From: Hydractinia symbiolongicarpus
Taxonomy: Eukaryota > Cnidaria > Hydrozoa > Anthoathecata > Hydractiniidae
NCBI RefSeq assembly: GCF_029227915.1
Contig: NC_079882.1
Span: forward strand, 16,506,501-16,570,500
Length of the DNA: 64,000 bases
Direction of reading: 5' to 3'
In this document: piece by piece, positions 50,601-62,257 of the stretch
Layout: every line of letters starts with the position of its first letter
Numbering within the stretch: position 1 is the stretch's first letter
Program-made: the position numbers and the translations under genes
Notes under the pieces: model-generated
The model's input: only the letters and a program-made list of their open reading frames with translations
Databases searched by the model: none
Told to the model about the DNA's origin: nothing

Positions 50601-51282
50601 TTTCACATGTCTGCGCAGGTTACCATTGCCCTAGTCCTTACAGTCTCAATGCGCTACAACGTCCCAAGTCGTTTTCATTGGCGCCGTTGCTTTACAACAC
50701 TCTTAACTACGTGCACAGTCCTATAAAGGCTGTAATATGGCCTTTTGCAGTCTAATAAAGGCTTCACACGTAAATCACGTGTTTTCACATGCCTGCGCAG
50801 GTTAACATTGGCCTAATCCTTCCATTCTCAATGTGCTACAACGTCTGAAGTTGTTTTCATTAGCGCCGTAGCCTTAAGACATTCTTAACTACGTGCACAG
50901 TCCTATAAAGGCTGTAATATAGCCCTTCGCAGTCTAATAAAGGCCTCACACGTTAATCACGTGGTTTCACCGGTCTGCGCAGGTCACCATTGACCTAGTC
51001 CTTCCAGTCTCAATGCGCTACAACGTCCCAAGTCGTTTTCATTAGCGCCGTTGCCTTACAAAACTCTTACGTACGTGCACAGTCCTATAAAGACTGTAAT
51101 TTGGCCTTTTGCAGTCTAATAAAGGCCTCACACGTAAATCACGTGGTTCCATCTGCCTGTGCAGGTTACCATTGGACTTGTCGTTCCAGTCTCAATGCGC
51201 TACAACGTCCCAAGTCGTTTTCATTAGCACCGTTGCTTTACAACACTCTTAACTACGTGCACAGTCCCATAAAGGCTGTAAT
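47643..51282 (+). repeat. Block F higher-order unit, copy 3
   Basis: This starts with the same NTRNYVHS marker monomer as the other two copies. It shares the 48,371, 48,917 and 49,099 landmarks with copy 2, then diverges into its own order of monomers, including 50,009 and 50,555, which are 546 bp apart. The monomer at 48,733 has an odd 9-bp replacement. It ends where block G begins. Confidence 0.8.
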
Positions 51283-54200
51283 ATGGCCTTTTGCAGTCTA
51301 ATAAAGGCTTCACACGTAAATCACGTGGTTTCACCTACCTGCGCATGTTACCATTGGCCTAGTCCTTCCAGTCTCAATGTGCTACAACGTCTCAAGTCGT
51401 TTTCATTAGCGCCGTTGGTTTCACCTGCCTGCGCAGGTTACCATTCGCCTAGTCCTTCCAGTTTCAATGCGCTACAACGTCCCAAGTCATTTTCATTGGC
51501 GAAGTGGCCTTACAACACTCTTAACTACGTGCACAGTCCTATAAAGGCTGTAATATGGCCTTGTGCAGTCTAACAAAAGCCTCACACGTAAATCACGTGG
51601 TTCCATTTGCCTGTGCAGGTTACCATTGGACTATTCCTTCCAGTCTCAATGCGCTACAACGTCCCAAGTTGTTTTCATTATCGCCGTTGCCTTACAACAC
51701 TCCTAACTACGTGCACAGTCCTATAAACGCTGTAATATGGCCTTTTGCAGTCTAATAAAGGCCTCACACGTAAATCACGTGGTTCCATCTGCCTGTGCAG
51801 GTTACCATTGGACTAGTCGTTCCAGTCTCAATGCGCTACAACCTCCCAAGTCGTTTTCATTAGCGCTGTTGCCTTACAACACTCTTAACTACGTGCACAG
51901 TGCTATAAAGGCTGTAATATGGACTTTTGCAGTCTAATAAAGGCCTCACACGTAAATCACATGGTTTCACCGGTCTGTGCAGGTTACCATTGGACTATTC
52001 CTTCCAGTCTAAATGCGCTACAACGTCTCAAGTCGTTTTCATTATCGCTGTTGCCTTAGAACACTCTTAAATATGTGCACAGTCCTATAAAGGCTGTAAT
52101 ATGGCCTTTTGATGTCTAATAAAGGCCTCACACGTAAATCACGTGGTTTCACCGGTCTACCCAGGTTACCATTGGCTTAGTCCTTCCAGTCTCAATGCGC
52201 TACAACGTCCCAAGTTGTTTTCATTATCGCTGTTGCCTTACAACACTCTTAAATACGTGCACAGTCCTATAAAGGCTGTAATATGGCCTTTTGCAGTCTA
52301 ATAAAGGCCTCACACGTAAATCACGTGGTTCCATTTGTCTGTGCAGGTTACCATTGGACTATTACTTCCAGTCTCAATGCGCTACAGCGTCCCAAGTCAT
52401 TTTCATTAGCGCCGTTGCCTTACAACACTCTTAACTACGTGCACAGTCCTATAAAGGCTGTAATATGGCCTTTTGCAGTCTAATAAAGGCTTCACACGTA
52501 AATCACGTGGTTTCACCTGCCTGCGCAGGTTACCATTGGCCTAGTCCTTCCAGTCTCAATGCACTACAACGTTTCAAATGGTTTTCCTTAGCGCCGTGGC
52601 CTTAGAACACTCTTAACTACCTGCACAGTCCTGTAAAGGCTGTAATATGGCCTTTTGCAGTCTAATAAAGGCCTCACACGTAAATCACGTGGTTTCACCT
52701 GTCTGCGTAGGTTACCATTGGCCTAGTCCTTACAGTCTCAATGCGCTACAACGTCCCAAGTCGTTTTCATTGGCGAAGTTGCCTTAGAACACTCTTAACT
52801 ACGTGCACAGTCCCATAAAGGCTGTAATATGGCCTTTTGCAGTCTAATAAAGGCCTCACACGTAAATCACGTGGTTCCGTTTGTCTGTGCAGGTTACCAT
52901 TGGACTATTACTTCCAGTCTCAATGCGCTACAGCGTCCCAAGTCATTTTCATTAGCGCCGTTGCCTTACAACACTCTTAACTACGTGCACAGTCCCATAA
53001 AGGCTGTAATATGGCCTTTTGCAGTCTAATAAAGGCCTCACACGTAAATCACGTGGTTCCATTTGTCTGTGCAGGTTACCATTGGACTATTACTTCCAGT
53101 CTCAATGCGCTACAGCGTCCCAAGTCATTTTCATTAGCGCCGTTGCCTTACAACACTCTTAACTACGTGCACAGTCCTATAAAGGCTGTAATATGGCCTT
53201 TTGCAGTCTAATAAAGGCCTCACACGTAAATCACGTGTTCCATTTGTCTGTGCAGGTTACCATTGGACTATTCCTTCCAGTCTCAATGCGCTACAGCGTC
53301 CCAAGTCATTTTCATTAGCGCCGTTGCCTTACAACACTCTTAGCTACGTGCACAGTCCTAAAAAGGCTGTAATATGGCCTTTTGCAGTCTAATAAAGGCC
53401 TCACACGTAAATCACGTGGTTTCACCTGTCTGCGCAGGTTACCATTGACCTAGTCCTTACATTCTCAATGCGCTGCAACGTCCCAAGTCGTTTTCATTGG
53501 CGCCGTTGCTTTACAACACTCTTAACTACCTGCACAGTCCTGTAAAAGCTGTAATATGGCCTTTTGCAGTCTAATAAAGGCCTCACACGTAAATCACGTG
53601 GTTCCATCTGCCTGTGCAGGCTACCATTGGACTATTACTTCCAGTCTCAATGCGCTACAGCGTCCCAAGTCATTTTCATTAGCGCCGTTGCCTTACAACA
53701 CTCTTAACTACGTGCACAGTCCCATAAAGGCTGTAATATGGCCTTTTGCAGTCTAATAAAGGCCTCACACGTAAATCACGTGGTTCCATTTGTCTGTGCA
53801 GGTTACCATTGGACTATTACTTCCAGTCTCAATGCGCTACAGCGTCCCAAGTCATTTTCAATAGCGCCGTTGCCTTACAACACTCTTAACTACGCGCACA
53901 GTCCTATAAAGGCTGTAATATGGCCTTTTGTAGTCTAATAAAGGCCTCACACGTAAATCACGTGGTTCCATCTACCTGTGCAGGTTACCATTGGACTAGT
54001 CGTTCCAGTCTCAATGCGCTACAACCTCCCAAGTCGTTTTAATTAGCGCTGTTGCCTTACAACACTCTTAACTACGTGCACAGTCCTATAAAGGCTGTAA
54101 TAGGGCCTTTTGCAGTCTAATAAAGGCCTCACACGTAAATCACATGGTTTCACCGGTTTGCGCAGGTTACCATTGGACTATTCCTTCCAGTCTAAATGCG

Positions 54201-55011
54201 CTACAACGTCTCAAGTCGTTTTCATTATCGCTGTTGCCTTAGAACACTCTTAAATACGTGCACAGTCCTATAAAGGCTGTAATATGGCCTTTTGCAGTCT
54301 AATAAAGGCCTCACACGTAAATCACGTGGTTTCACCGGTCTGCGCAGGTTACCATTGGCCTAGTCCTTCCAGTCTCAATGCGCTACAACGTCCCAAGTCG
54401 TTTTCATTATCGCTGTTGCCTTACAACACTCTTAAATACGTGCACAGTCCTATAAAGGCTGTAATATGGCCTTTTGCAGTATAATAAAGGCCTCACACGT
54501 AAATCACGTGGTTCCATTTGTCTGTGCAGGTTACCATTGGACTATTACTTCCAGTCTCAATGCGTTACAGCGTCCCAAGTCATTTTCATTAGCGCCGTTG
54601 CCTTACAACACTCTTAACTACGTGCACAGTCCTATAAAGGCTGTAATATGGCGTTTTGCAGTCTAATAAAGGCTTCACACGTAAATCACGTAGTTTCACC
54701 TACCTGCGCAGGTTACCATTGGCCTAGTCCTTCCAGTCTCAATGTGCTACAACGTCCCAAGTCGTTTTCATTAGCGCCGTTGCTTTACAACACTCTTAAC
54801 TACGTTCACAGTCCTATAAAGGCTGTAATATGGCCTTTTGCAGTCTAATAAAGGCCTCACACGTAAATCACGTGGTTCCATTTGCCTGTGCAGGTTACCA
54901 TTGGACTTGTCGTTCCAGTCTCAATGCGCTACAACGTCCCAAGTCGTTTTCATTAGCACCGTTGCTTTACAACACTCTTAACTACGTGCACAGTCCCATA
55001 AAGGCTGTAAT
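51283..55011 (+). repeat. Block G higher-order unit, copy 1 (3,729 bp)
   Basis: Landmarks at 51,283, 51,555, 51,737 and 52,283 recur 3,729 bp downstream. The unit opens with a 272-bp monomer (182 + 90), in which GCGCCGTTGG is joined to TTTCACCTGCC, so part of the monomer is present twice. It also holds a monomer at 53,193 with one G missing (CACGTGTTCC). Confidence 0.87.
52283..52464 (+). repeat. Reference satellite monomer (phase 1 = ATG)
   Basis: This is a clean 182-bp monomer used here to define phase. ATGGCC starts at phase 1. AATAAA lies at 18-23, CACGTG (E-box) at 40-45, and TCTGTGCAGG at 56-65, where other monomers have the perfect palindrome CCTGCGCAGG. CCATTGG (inverted CCAAT box) lies at 69-75 and TATAAAG at 168-174. 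A reading frame opens at phase 1 and runs 66 codons to TAA at phase 17-19 of the next monomer, followed directly by a second in-frame TAA. Because 182 is not a multiple of three, successive frames shift. The monomer is rich in CpG (in CACACG, CACGTG, GCGC, GCGT, GCGCCG and TACGTG contexts), and these are the positions that most often vary among copies. Confidence 0.93.
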
Positions 55012-55148
55012 ATGGCCTTTTGCAGTCTAATAAAGGCTTCACACGTAAATCACGTGGTTTCACCTACCTGCGCATGTTACCATTGGCCTAGTCCGTCCAG
55101 TCTCAATGTGCTACAACGTCTCAAGTCGTTTTCATTAGCGCCGTTGGT

Positions 55149-56240
55149 TTCACCTGCCTGCGCAGGTTACCATTCGCCTAGTCCTTCCAGTTTCAATGCG
55201 CTACAACGTCCCAAGTCATTTTCATTGGCGAAGTGGCCTTACAACACTCTTAACTACGTGCACAGTCCTATAAAGGCTGTAATATGGCCTTGTGCAGTCT
55301 AACAAAAGCCTCACACGTAAATCACGTGGTTCCATTTGCCTGTGCAGGTTACCATTGGACTATTCCTTCCAGTCTCAATGCGCTACAACGTCCCAAGTTG
55401 TTTTCATTATCGCCGTTGCCTTACAACACTCCTAACTACGTGCACAGTCCTATAAACGCTGTAATATGGCCTTTTGCAGTCTAATAAAGGCCTCACACGT
55501 AAATCACGTGGTTCCATCTGCCTGTGCAGGTTACCATTGGACTAGTCGTTCCAGTCTCAATGCGCTACAACCTCCCAAGTCGTTTTCATTAGCGCTGTTG
55601 CCTTACAACACTCTTAACTACGTGCACAGTCCTATAAAGGCTGTAATATGGACTTTTGCAGTCTAATAAAGGCCTCACACGTAAATCACATGGTTTCACC
55701 GGTCTGTGCAGGTTACCATTGGACTATTCCTTCCAGTCTAAATGCGCTACAACGTCTCAAGTCGTTTTCATTATCGCTGTTGCCTTAGAACACTCTTAAA
55801 TATGTGCACAGTCCTATAAATGCTGTAATATGGCCTTTTGCTGTCTAATAAAGGCCTCACACGTAAATCACGTGGTTTCACCGGTCTACCCAGGTTACCA
55901 TTGGCTTAGTCCTTCCAGTCTCAATGCGCTACAACGTCCCAAGTTGTTTTCATTATCGCTGTTGCCTTACAACACTCTTAAATACGTGCACAGTCCTATA
56001 AAGGCTGTAATATGGCCTTTTGCAGTCTAATAAAGGCCTCACACGTAAATCACGTGGTTCCATTTGTCTGTGCAGGTTACCATTGGACTATTACTTTCAG
56101 TCTCAATGCGCTACAGCGTCCCAAGTCATTTTCATTAGCGCCGTTGCCTTACAACACTCTTAACTACGTGCACAGTCCTATAAAGGCTGTAATATGGCCT
56201 TTTGCAGTCTAATAAAGGCTTCACACGTAAATCACGTGGT
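55149..56240 (+). repeat. 1,092-bp internal duplication, copy 1
   Basis: Monomers at 55,284, 55,466, 55,830 and 56,012 recur exactly 1,092 bp downstream. The left edge lies inside the 272-bp composite monomer, where TTTCACCTGCCTGCGC at 55,149 matches 56,241. Confidence 0.85.
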
Positions 56241-57332
56241 TTCACCTGCCTGCGCAGGTTACCATTGGCCTAGTCCTTCCAGTTTCAATGCGCTACAACG
56301 TCCCAAGTCATTTTCATTGGCGAAGTGGCCTTACAACACTCTTAACTACGTGCACAGTCCTATAAAGGCTGTAATATGGCCTTGTGCAGTCTAACAAAAG
56401 CCTCACACGTAAATCACGTGGTTCCATTTGCCTGTGCAGGTTACCATTGGACTATTCCTTCCAGTCTCAATGCGCTACAACGTCCCAAGTTGTTTTCATT
56501 ATCGCCGTTGCCTTACAACACTCCTAACTACGTGCACAGTCCTATAAACGCTGTAATATGGCCTTTTGCAGTCTAATAAAGGCCTCACACGTAAATCACG
56601 TGGTTCCATCTGCCTGTGCAGGTTACCATTGGACTAGTCGTTCCAGTCTCAATGCGCTACAACCTCCCAAGTCGTTTTCATTAGCGCTGTTGCCTTACAA
56701 CACTCTTAACTACGTGCACAGTCCTATAAAGGCTGTAATATGGACTTTTGCAGTCTAATAAAGGCCTCACACGTAAATCACATGGTTTCACCGGTCTGTG
56801 CAGGTTACCATTGGACTATTCCTTCCAGTCTAAATGCGCTACAACGTCTCAAGTCGTTTTCATTATCGCTGTTGCCTTAGAACACTCTTAAATATGTGCA
56901 CAGTCCTATAAATGCTGTAATATGGCCTTTTGCTGTCTAATAAAGGCCTCACACGTAAATCACGTGGTTTCACCGGTCTACCCAGGTTACCATTGGCTTA
57001 GTCCTTCCAGTCTCAATGCGCTACAACGTCCCAAGTTGTTTTCATTATCGCTGTTGCCTTACAACACTCTTAAATACGTGCACAGTCCTATAAAGGCTGT
57101 AATATGGCCTTTTGCAGTCTAATAAAGGCCTCACACGTAAATCACGTGGTTCCATTTGTCTGTGCAGGTTACCATTGGACTATTACTTTCAGTCTCAATG
57201 CGCTACAGCGTCCCAAGTCATTTTCATTAGCGCCGTTGCCTTACAACACTCTTAACTACGTGCACAGTCCTATAAAGGCTGTAATATGGCCTTTTGCAGT
57301 CTAATAAAGGCTTCACACGTAAATCACGTGGT
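56241..57332 (+). repeat. 1,092-bp internal duplication, copy 2
   Basis: This is a close repeat of 55,149-56,240. It shares rare variants such as GGTCTACCCAGG and TATAAATGCTG, which place it as a recent event within the second block G unit. Confidence 0.85.
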
Positions 57333-58376
57333 TTCACCTGCCTGCGCAGGTTACCATTGGCCTAGTCCTTCCAGTCTCAATGCACTACAACGTTTCAAAT
57401 GGTTTTCCTTAGCGCCGTGGCCTTAGAACACTCTTAACTACCTGCACAGTCCTGTAAAGGCTGTAATATGGCCTTTTGCAGTCTAATAAAGGCCTCACAC
57501 GTAAATCACGTGGTTTCACCTGTCTGCGTAGGTTACCATTGGCCTAGTCCTTACAGTCTCAATGCGGTACAACGTCCCAAGTCGTTTTCATTGGCGAAGT
57601 TGCCTTAGAACACTCTTAACTACGTGCACAGTCCCATAAAGGCTGTAATATGGCCTTTTGCAGTCTAATAAAGGCCTCACACGTAAATCACGTGGTTCCG
57701 TTTGTCTGTGCAGGTTACCATTGGACTATTACTTCCAGTCTCAATGCGCTACAGCGTCCCAAGTCATTTTCATTAGCGCCGTTGCCTTACAACACTCTTA
57801 ACTACGTGCACAGTCCCATAAAGGCTGTAATATGGCCTTTTGCAGTCTAATAAAGGCCTCACACGTAAATCACGTGGTTCCATTTGTCTGTGCAGGTTAC
57901 CATTGGACTATTACTTCCAGTCTCAATGCGCTACAGCGTCCCAAGTCATTTTCATTAGCGCCGTTGCCTTACAACACTCTTAACTACGTGCACAGTCCTA
58001 TAAAGGCTGTAATATGGCCTTTTGCAGTCTAATAAAGGCCTCACACGTAAATCACGTGTTCCATTTGTCTGTGCAGGTTACCATTGGACTATTCCTTCCA
58101 GTCTCAATGCGCTACAGCGTCCCAAGTCATTTTCATTAGCGCCGTTGCCTTACAACACTCTTAACTACGTGCACAGTCCTAAAAAGGCTGTAATATGGCC
58201 TTTTGCAGTCTAATAAAGGCCTCACACGTAAATCACGTGGTTTCACCTGTCTGCGCAGGTTACCATTGACCTAGTCCTTACATTCTCAATGCGCTGCAAC
58301 GTCCCAAGTCGTTTTCATTGGCGCCGTTGCTTTACAACACTCTTAACTACCTGCACAGTCCTGTAAAAGCTGTAAT

Positions 58377-58740
58377 ATGGCCTTTTGCAGTCTAATAAAG
58401 GCCTCACACGTAAATCACGTGGTTCCATCTGCCTGTGCAGGCTACCATTGGACTATTACTTCCAGTCTCAATGCGCTACAGCGTCCCAAGTCATTTTCAT
58501 TAGCGCCGTTGCCTTACAACACTCTTAACTACGTGCACAGTCCCATAAAGGCTGTAATATGGCCTTTTGCAGTCTAATAAAGGCCTCACACGTAAATCAC
58601 GTGGTTCCATTTGTCTGTGCAGGTTACCATTGGACTATTACTTCCAGTCTCAATGCGCTACAGCGTCCCAAGTCATTTTCAATAGCGCCGTTGCCTTACA
58701 ACACTCTTAACTACGCGCACAGTCCTATAAAGGCTGTAAT
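58377..58740 (+). repeat. 364-bp dimer duplication, copy 1
   Basis: Two monomers, the first with CAGGCTACCATTGG and the second with TTTTCAATAGCGCC, recur 364 bp downstream. The first block G unit has this pair only once (53,556-53,919). Confidence 0.87.
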
Positions 58741-59104
58741 ATGGCCTTTTGTAGTCTAATAAAGGCCTCACACGTAAATCACGTGGTTCCATCTGCCTGT
58801 GCAGGCTACCATTGGACTATTACTTCCAGTCTCAATGCGCTACAGCGTCCCAAGTCATTTTCATTAGCGCCGTTGCCTTACAACACTCTTAACTACGTGC
58901 ACAGTCCCATAAAGGCTGTAATATGGCCTTTTGCAGTCTAATAAAGGCCTCACACGTAAATCACGTGGTTCCATTTGTCTGTGCAGGTTACCATTGGACT
59001 ATTACTTCCAGTCTCAATGCGCTACAGCGTCCCAAGTCATTTTCAATAGCGCCGTTGCCTTACAACACTCTTAACTAAGCGCACAGTCCTATAAAGGCTG
59101 TAAT
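58741..59104 (+). repeat. 364-bp dimer duplication, copy 2
   Basis: This is the second copy of the dimer at 58,377. One visible difference is CTTAACTAAGCGCAC here against CTTAACTACGCGCAC in copy 1. Confidence 0.87.
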
Positions 59105-62100
59105 ATGGCCTTTTGTAGTCTAATAAAGGCCTCACACGTAAATCACGTGGTTCCATCTACCTGTGCAGGTTACCATTGGACTAGTCGTTCCAGTCTCAAT
59201 GCGCTACAACCTCCCAAGTCGTTTTAATTAGCGCTGTTGCCTTACAACACTCTTAACTACGTGCACAGTCCTATAAAGGCTGTAATAGGGCCTTTTGCAG
59301 TCTAATAAAGGCCTCACACGTAAATCACATGGTTTCACCGGTTTGCGCAGGTTACCATTGGACTATTCCTTCCAGTCTAAATGCGCTACAACGTCTCAAG
59401 TCGTTTTCATTATCGCTGTTGCCTTAGAACACTCTTAAATACGTGCACAGTCCTATAAAGGCTGTAATATGGCCTTTTACAGTCTAATAAAGGCCTCACA
59501 CGTAAATCACGTGGTTTCACCGGTCTGCGCAGGTTACCATTGGCCTAGTCCTTCCAGTCTCAATGCGCTACAACGTCCCAAGTCGTTTTCATTATCGCTG
59601 TTGCCTTACAACACTCTTAAATACGTGCACAGTCCTATAAAGGCTGTAATATGGCCTTTTGCAGTCTAATAAAGGCCTCACACGTAAATCACGTGGTTCC
59701 ATTTGTCTGTGCAGGTTACCATTGGACTATTACTTCCAGTCTCAATGCGTTACAGCGTCCCAAGTCATTTTCATTAGCGCCGTTGCCTTACAACACTCTT
59801 AACTACGTGCACAGTCCTATAAAGGCTGTAATATGGCCTTTTGCAGTCTAATAAAGGCTTCACACGTAAATCACGTAGTTTCACCTACCTGCGCAGGTTA
59901 CCATTGGCCTAGTCCTTCCAGTCTCAATGTGCTACAACGTCCCAAGTCGTTTTCATTAGCGCCGGTGCTTTACAACACTCTTAACTACGTTCACAGTCCT
60001 ATAAAGGCTGTAATATGGCCTTTTGCAGTCTAATAAAGGCCTCACACGTAAATCACGTGGTTCCATTTGCCTGCGCAGGTTACCATTGGACTATTCCTTC
60101 CAGTCTCAATGCACTACAACGTTTCAATTGGTTTTCCTTAGCGCCGTGGCCCTAGAACACTCTTAACTACCTGCACAGTCCTGTAAAGGCTGTAATATGG
60201 CCTTTTGCAGTCTAATAAAGGCCTCACACGTAAATCACGTGGTTTCACCTGCCTGCGCAGGTTACCATTGGCCTAGTCCTTCCAGTCTCAATGTGCGACA
60301 ACGTCCCAAGTCGTTTTCATTAGCGCCGTTGCTTTACAACACTCTTAACTACGTTCACAGTCCTATAAAGGCTGTAATATGGCCTTTTGCAGTCTAATAA
60401 AGGCCTCACACGTAAATCACGTGGTTCCATCTGCCTGCGCAGGTTACCATTGGACTATTCCTTCTAGTCTCAAAGCACTACAACGTTTCAAGTGGTTTTC
60501 CTTAGCGCCGTGGCCTTAGAACACTCTTAACTACCTGCACAGTCCTGTAAAGGCTGTAATATGGCCTTTTGCAGTCTAATAAAGGCCTCACACGTAAATC
60601 ACGTGGTTTCACCTGTCTGCGTAGGTTACCATTGGCCTAGTCCTTACAGTCTCAATGCGCTACAACGTCCCAAGTCGTTTTCATTGGCAAAGTTGCCTTA
60701 GAACACTCTTAACTACGTGCACAGTCCCATAACGGCTGTAATATGGCGTTTTGCAGTCTAATAAAGGCCTCACACGTAAATCACGTGATTTCACCTGTCT
60801 GCGCAGGTTACCATTGGCCTAGTCCTTCCAGTCTCAATGTGCTACAACGTCCCAAGTCATTTTCATTAGCGCTGTTGCCTTACAACACTCTTAACTACGT
60901 GCACAGTCCTATAAAGGCTGTAATATGGCCTTTTGCAGTCTAATAAAGGCCTCACACGTAAATCACGTGGTTCCATCTGCCTGCGCAGGTTACCATTGGA
61001 CTATTCCTTCCAGTCTCAATGCACTACAACGTTTCAAGTGGTTTTCCTTAGCGCCGTTGCATTAGAACACTCTTAACTACCTGCACAGTCCTGTAAAGGC
61101 TGTAATATGGCTTTTTGCACTCTAATAAAGGCCTTACACGTAAATCACGTGGTTTCACCTGTCTGCGTAGGTTACCCTTGGCCTAGTCCTTACAGTCTCA
61201 ATGTGCTACAACGTCCCAAGTCGTTTTCATTGGCAAAGTTGCCTTAGAACACTCTTAACTACGTGCACAGTCCCATAAAGGCTGTAATATGGCCTTTTGC
61301 AGTCTAATAAAGGCCTCACACGTAAATCACGTGGTTTCACCTGTCTGCGCAGGTTACCATTGGACTATTACTTCCAGTCTCAATGCGCTACAGCGTCCCA
61401 AGTCATTTTCATTAGCGCCGTTGCCTTACAACACTCTTAACTACGTGCACAGTCCTATAAAGGCTGTAATATGGCCTTTTGCAGTCTACTAAAGACTTCA
61501 CACGTAAATCACGTGGTTTCACATGCCTGCGCAGGTTACCATTGGCCTAGTCCATCCAGTCTCAATGTGCAACAACGTCCCAAGTCGTTTTCATTAGCGC
61601 CGTTGCCTTAAGACACTCTTAACTACGTGCACAGTCCTATAAAGGCTGTAATAAGGCCTTTTGCAGTCTAATAAAGGCCTCACACGTAAATCACGTGGTT
61701 CCATCTGCCTGCGCAGGTTACCATTGGACTATTCCTTCCAGTCTCAATGCACTACAACGTTTCAAGTGGTTTTCCTTAGCGCCGTGGCCTTAGAACACTC
61801 TTAACTACCTGCACAGTCCTGTAAAGGCTGTAATATGGCCTTTTGCAGTCTAATAAAGGCCTCACACGTAAATCACGTGGTTTCACCTGTCTGCGTAGGT
61901 TACCATTGGCCTAGTCCTTACAGTCTCAATGCGCTACAACGTCCCAAGTCGTTTTCATTGGCAAAGTTGCCTTAGAACAATCTTAACTACGTGCACAGTC
62001 CCATAAAGGCTGTAATATGGCCTTTTGCAGTCTAATAAAGGCCTCACACGTAAATCACGTGGTTTCACCTGTCTGCGCAGGTTACCATTGGCCTAGTCTT

Positions 62101-62195
62101 TACACTCTCAATGCGCTACAACGTTCCAAGTCGTTTTCATTGGCGAAGTTGCCTTAGAACACTCTTAACGTGCACAGTCCTATAAAGGCTGTAAT

Positions 62196-62257
62196 ATGGC
62201 CTTTTGCAGTCTAATAAAGGCCTCACACGTAAATCACGTGGTCTCACCGGCTGTAAT
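62196..62257 (+). repeat. 62-bp remnant monomer, copy 1
   Basis: ATG at 62,196 is followed by normal sequence through CACGTGG, then TCTCACCGG is joined straight to CTGTAATATGG at the next monomer start (62,258). About 120 bp from the middle of the monomer are missing. The preceding monomer reads CTTAACGTGCAC, lacking 3 bp. Confidence 0.88.

Larger units (their letters stand above)
55012..60196 (+). repeat. Block G higher-order unit, copy 2 (expanded to 5,185 bp)
   Basis: This repeats 51,283-55,011, including the 272-bp monomer and the single-G deletion monomer (58,014). Offsets rise from 3,729 to 4,821 and then 5,185 bp because of internal duplications of 1,092 bp (six monomers) and 364 bp (two monomers). 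The match fades near 60,070. Confidence 0.87.

Noticed and set aside
52283-52483. 66-residue open frames in well over a hundred monomers as a gene family
   Set aside because: The frames simply follow from copying one monomer that happens to lack stops. They overlap their neighbours out of frame, have no recognisable domain, and are broken freely in block A. Many of the alternative frames begin only at TTG or GTG, which are not usual starts in a eukaryote.
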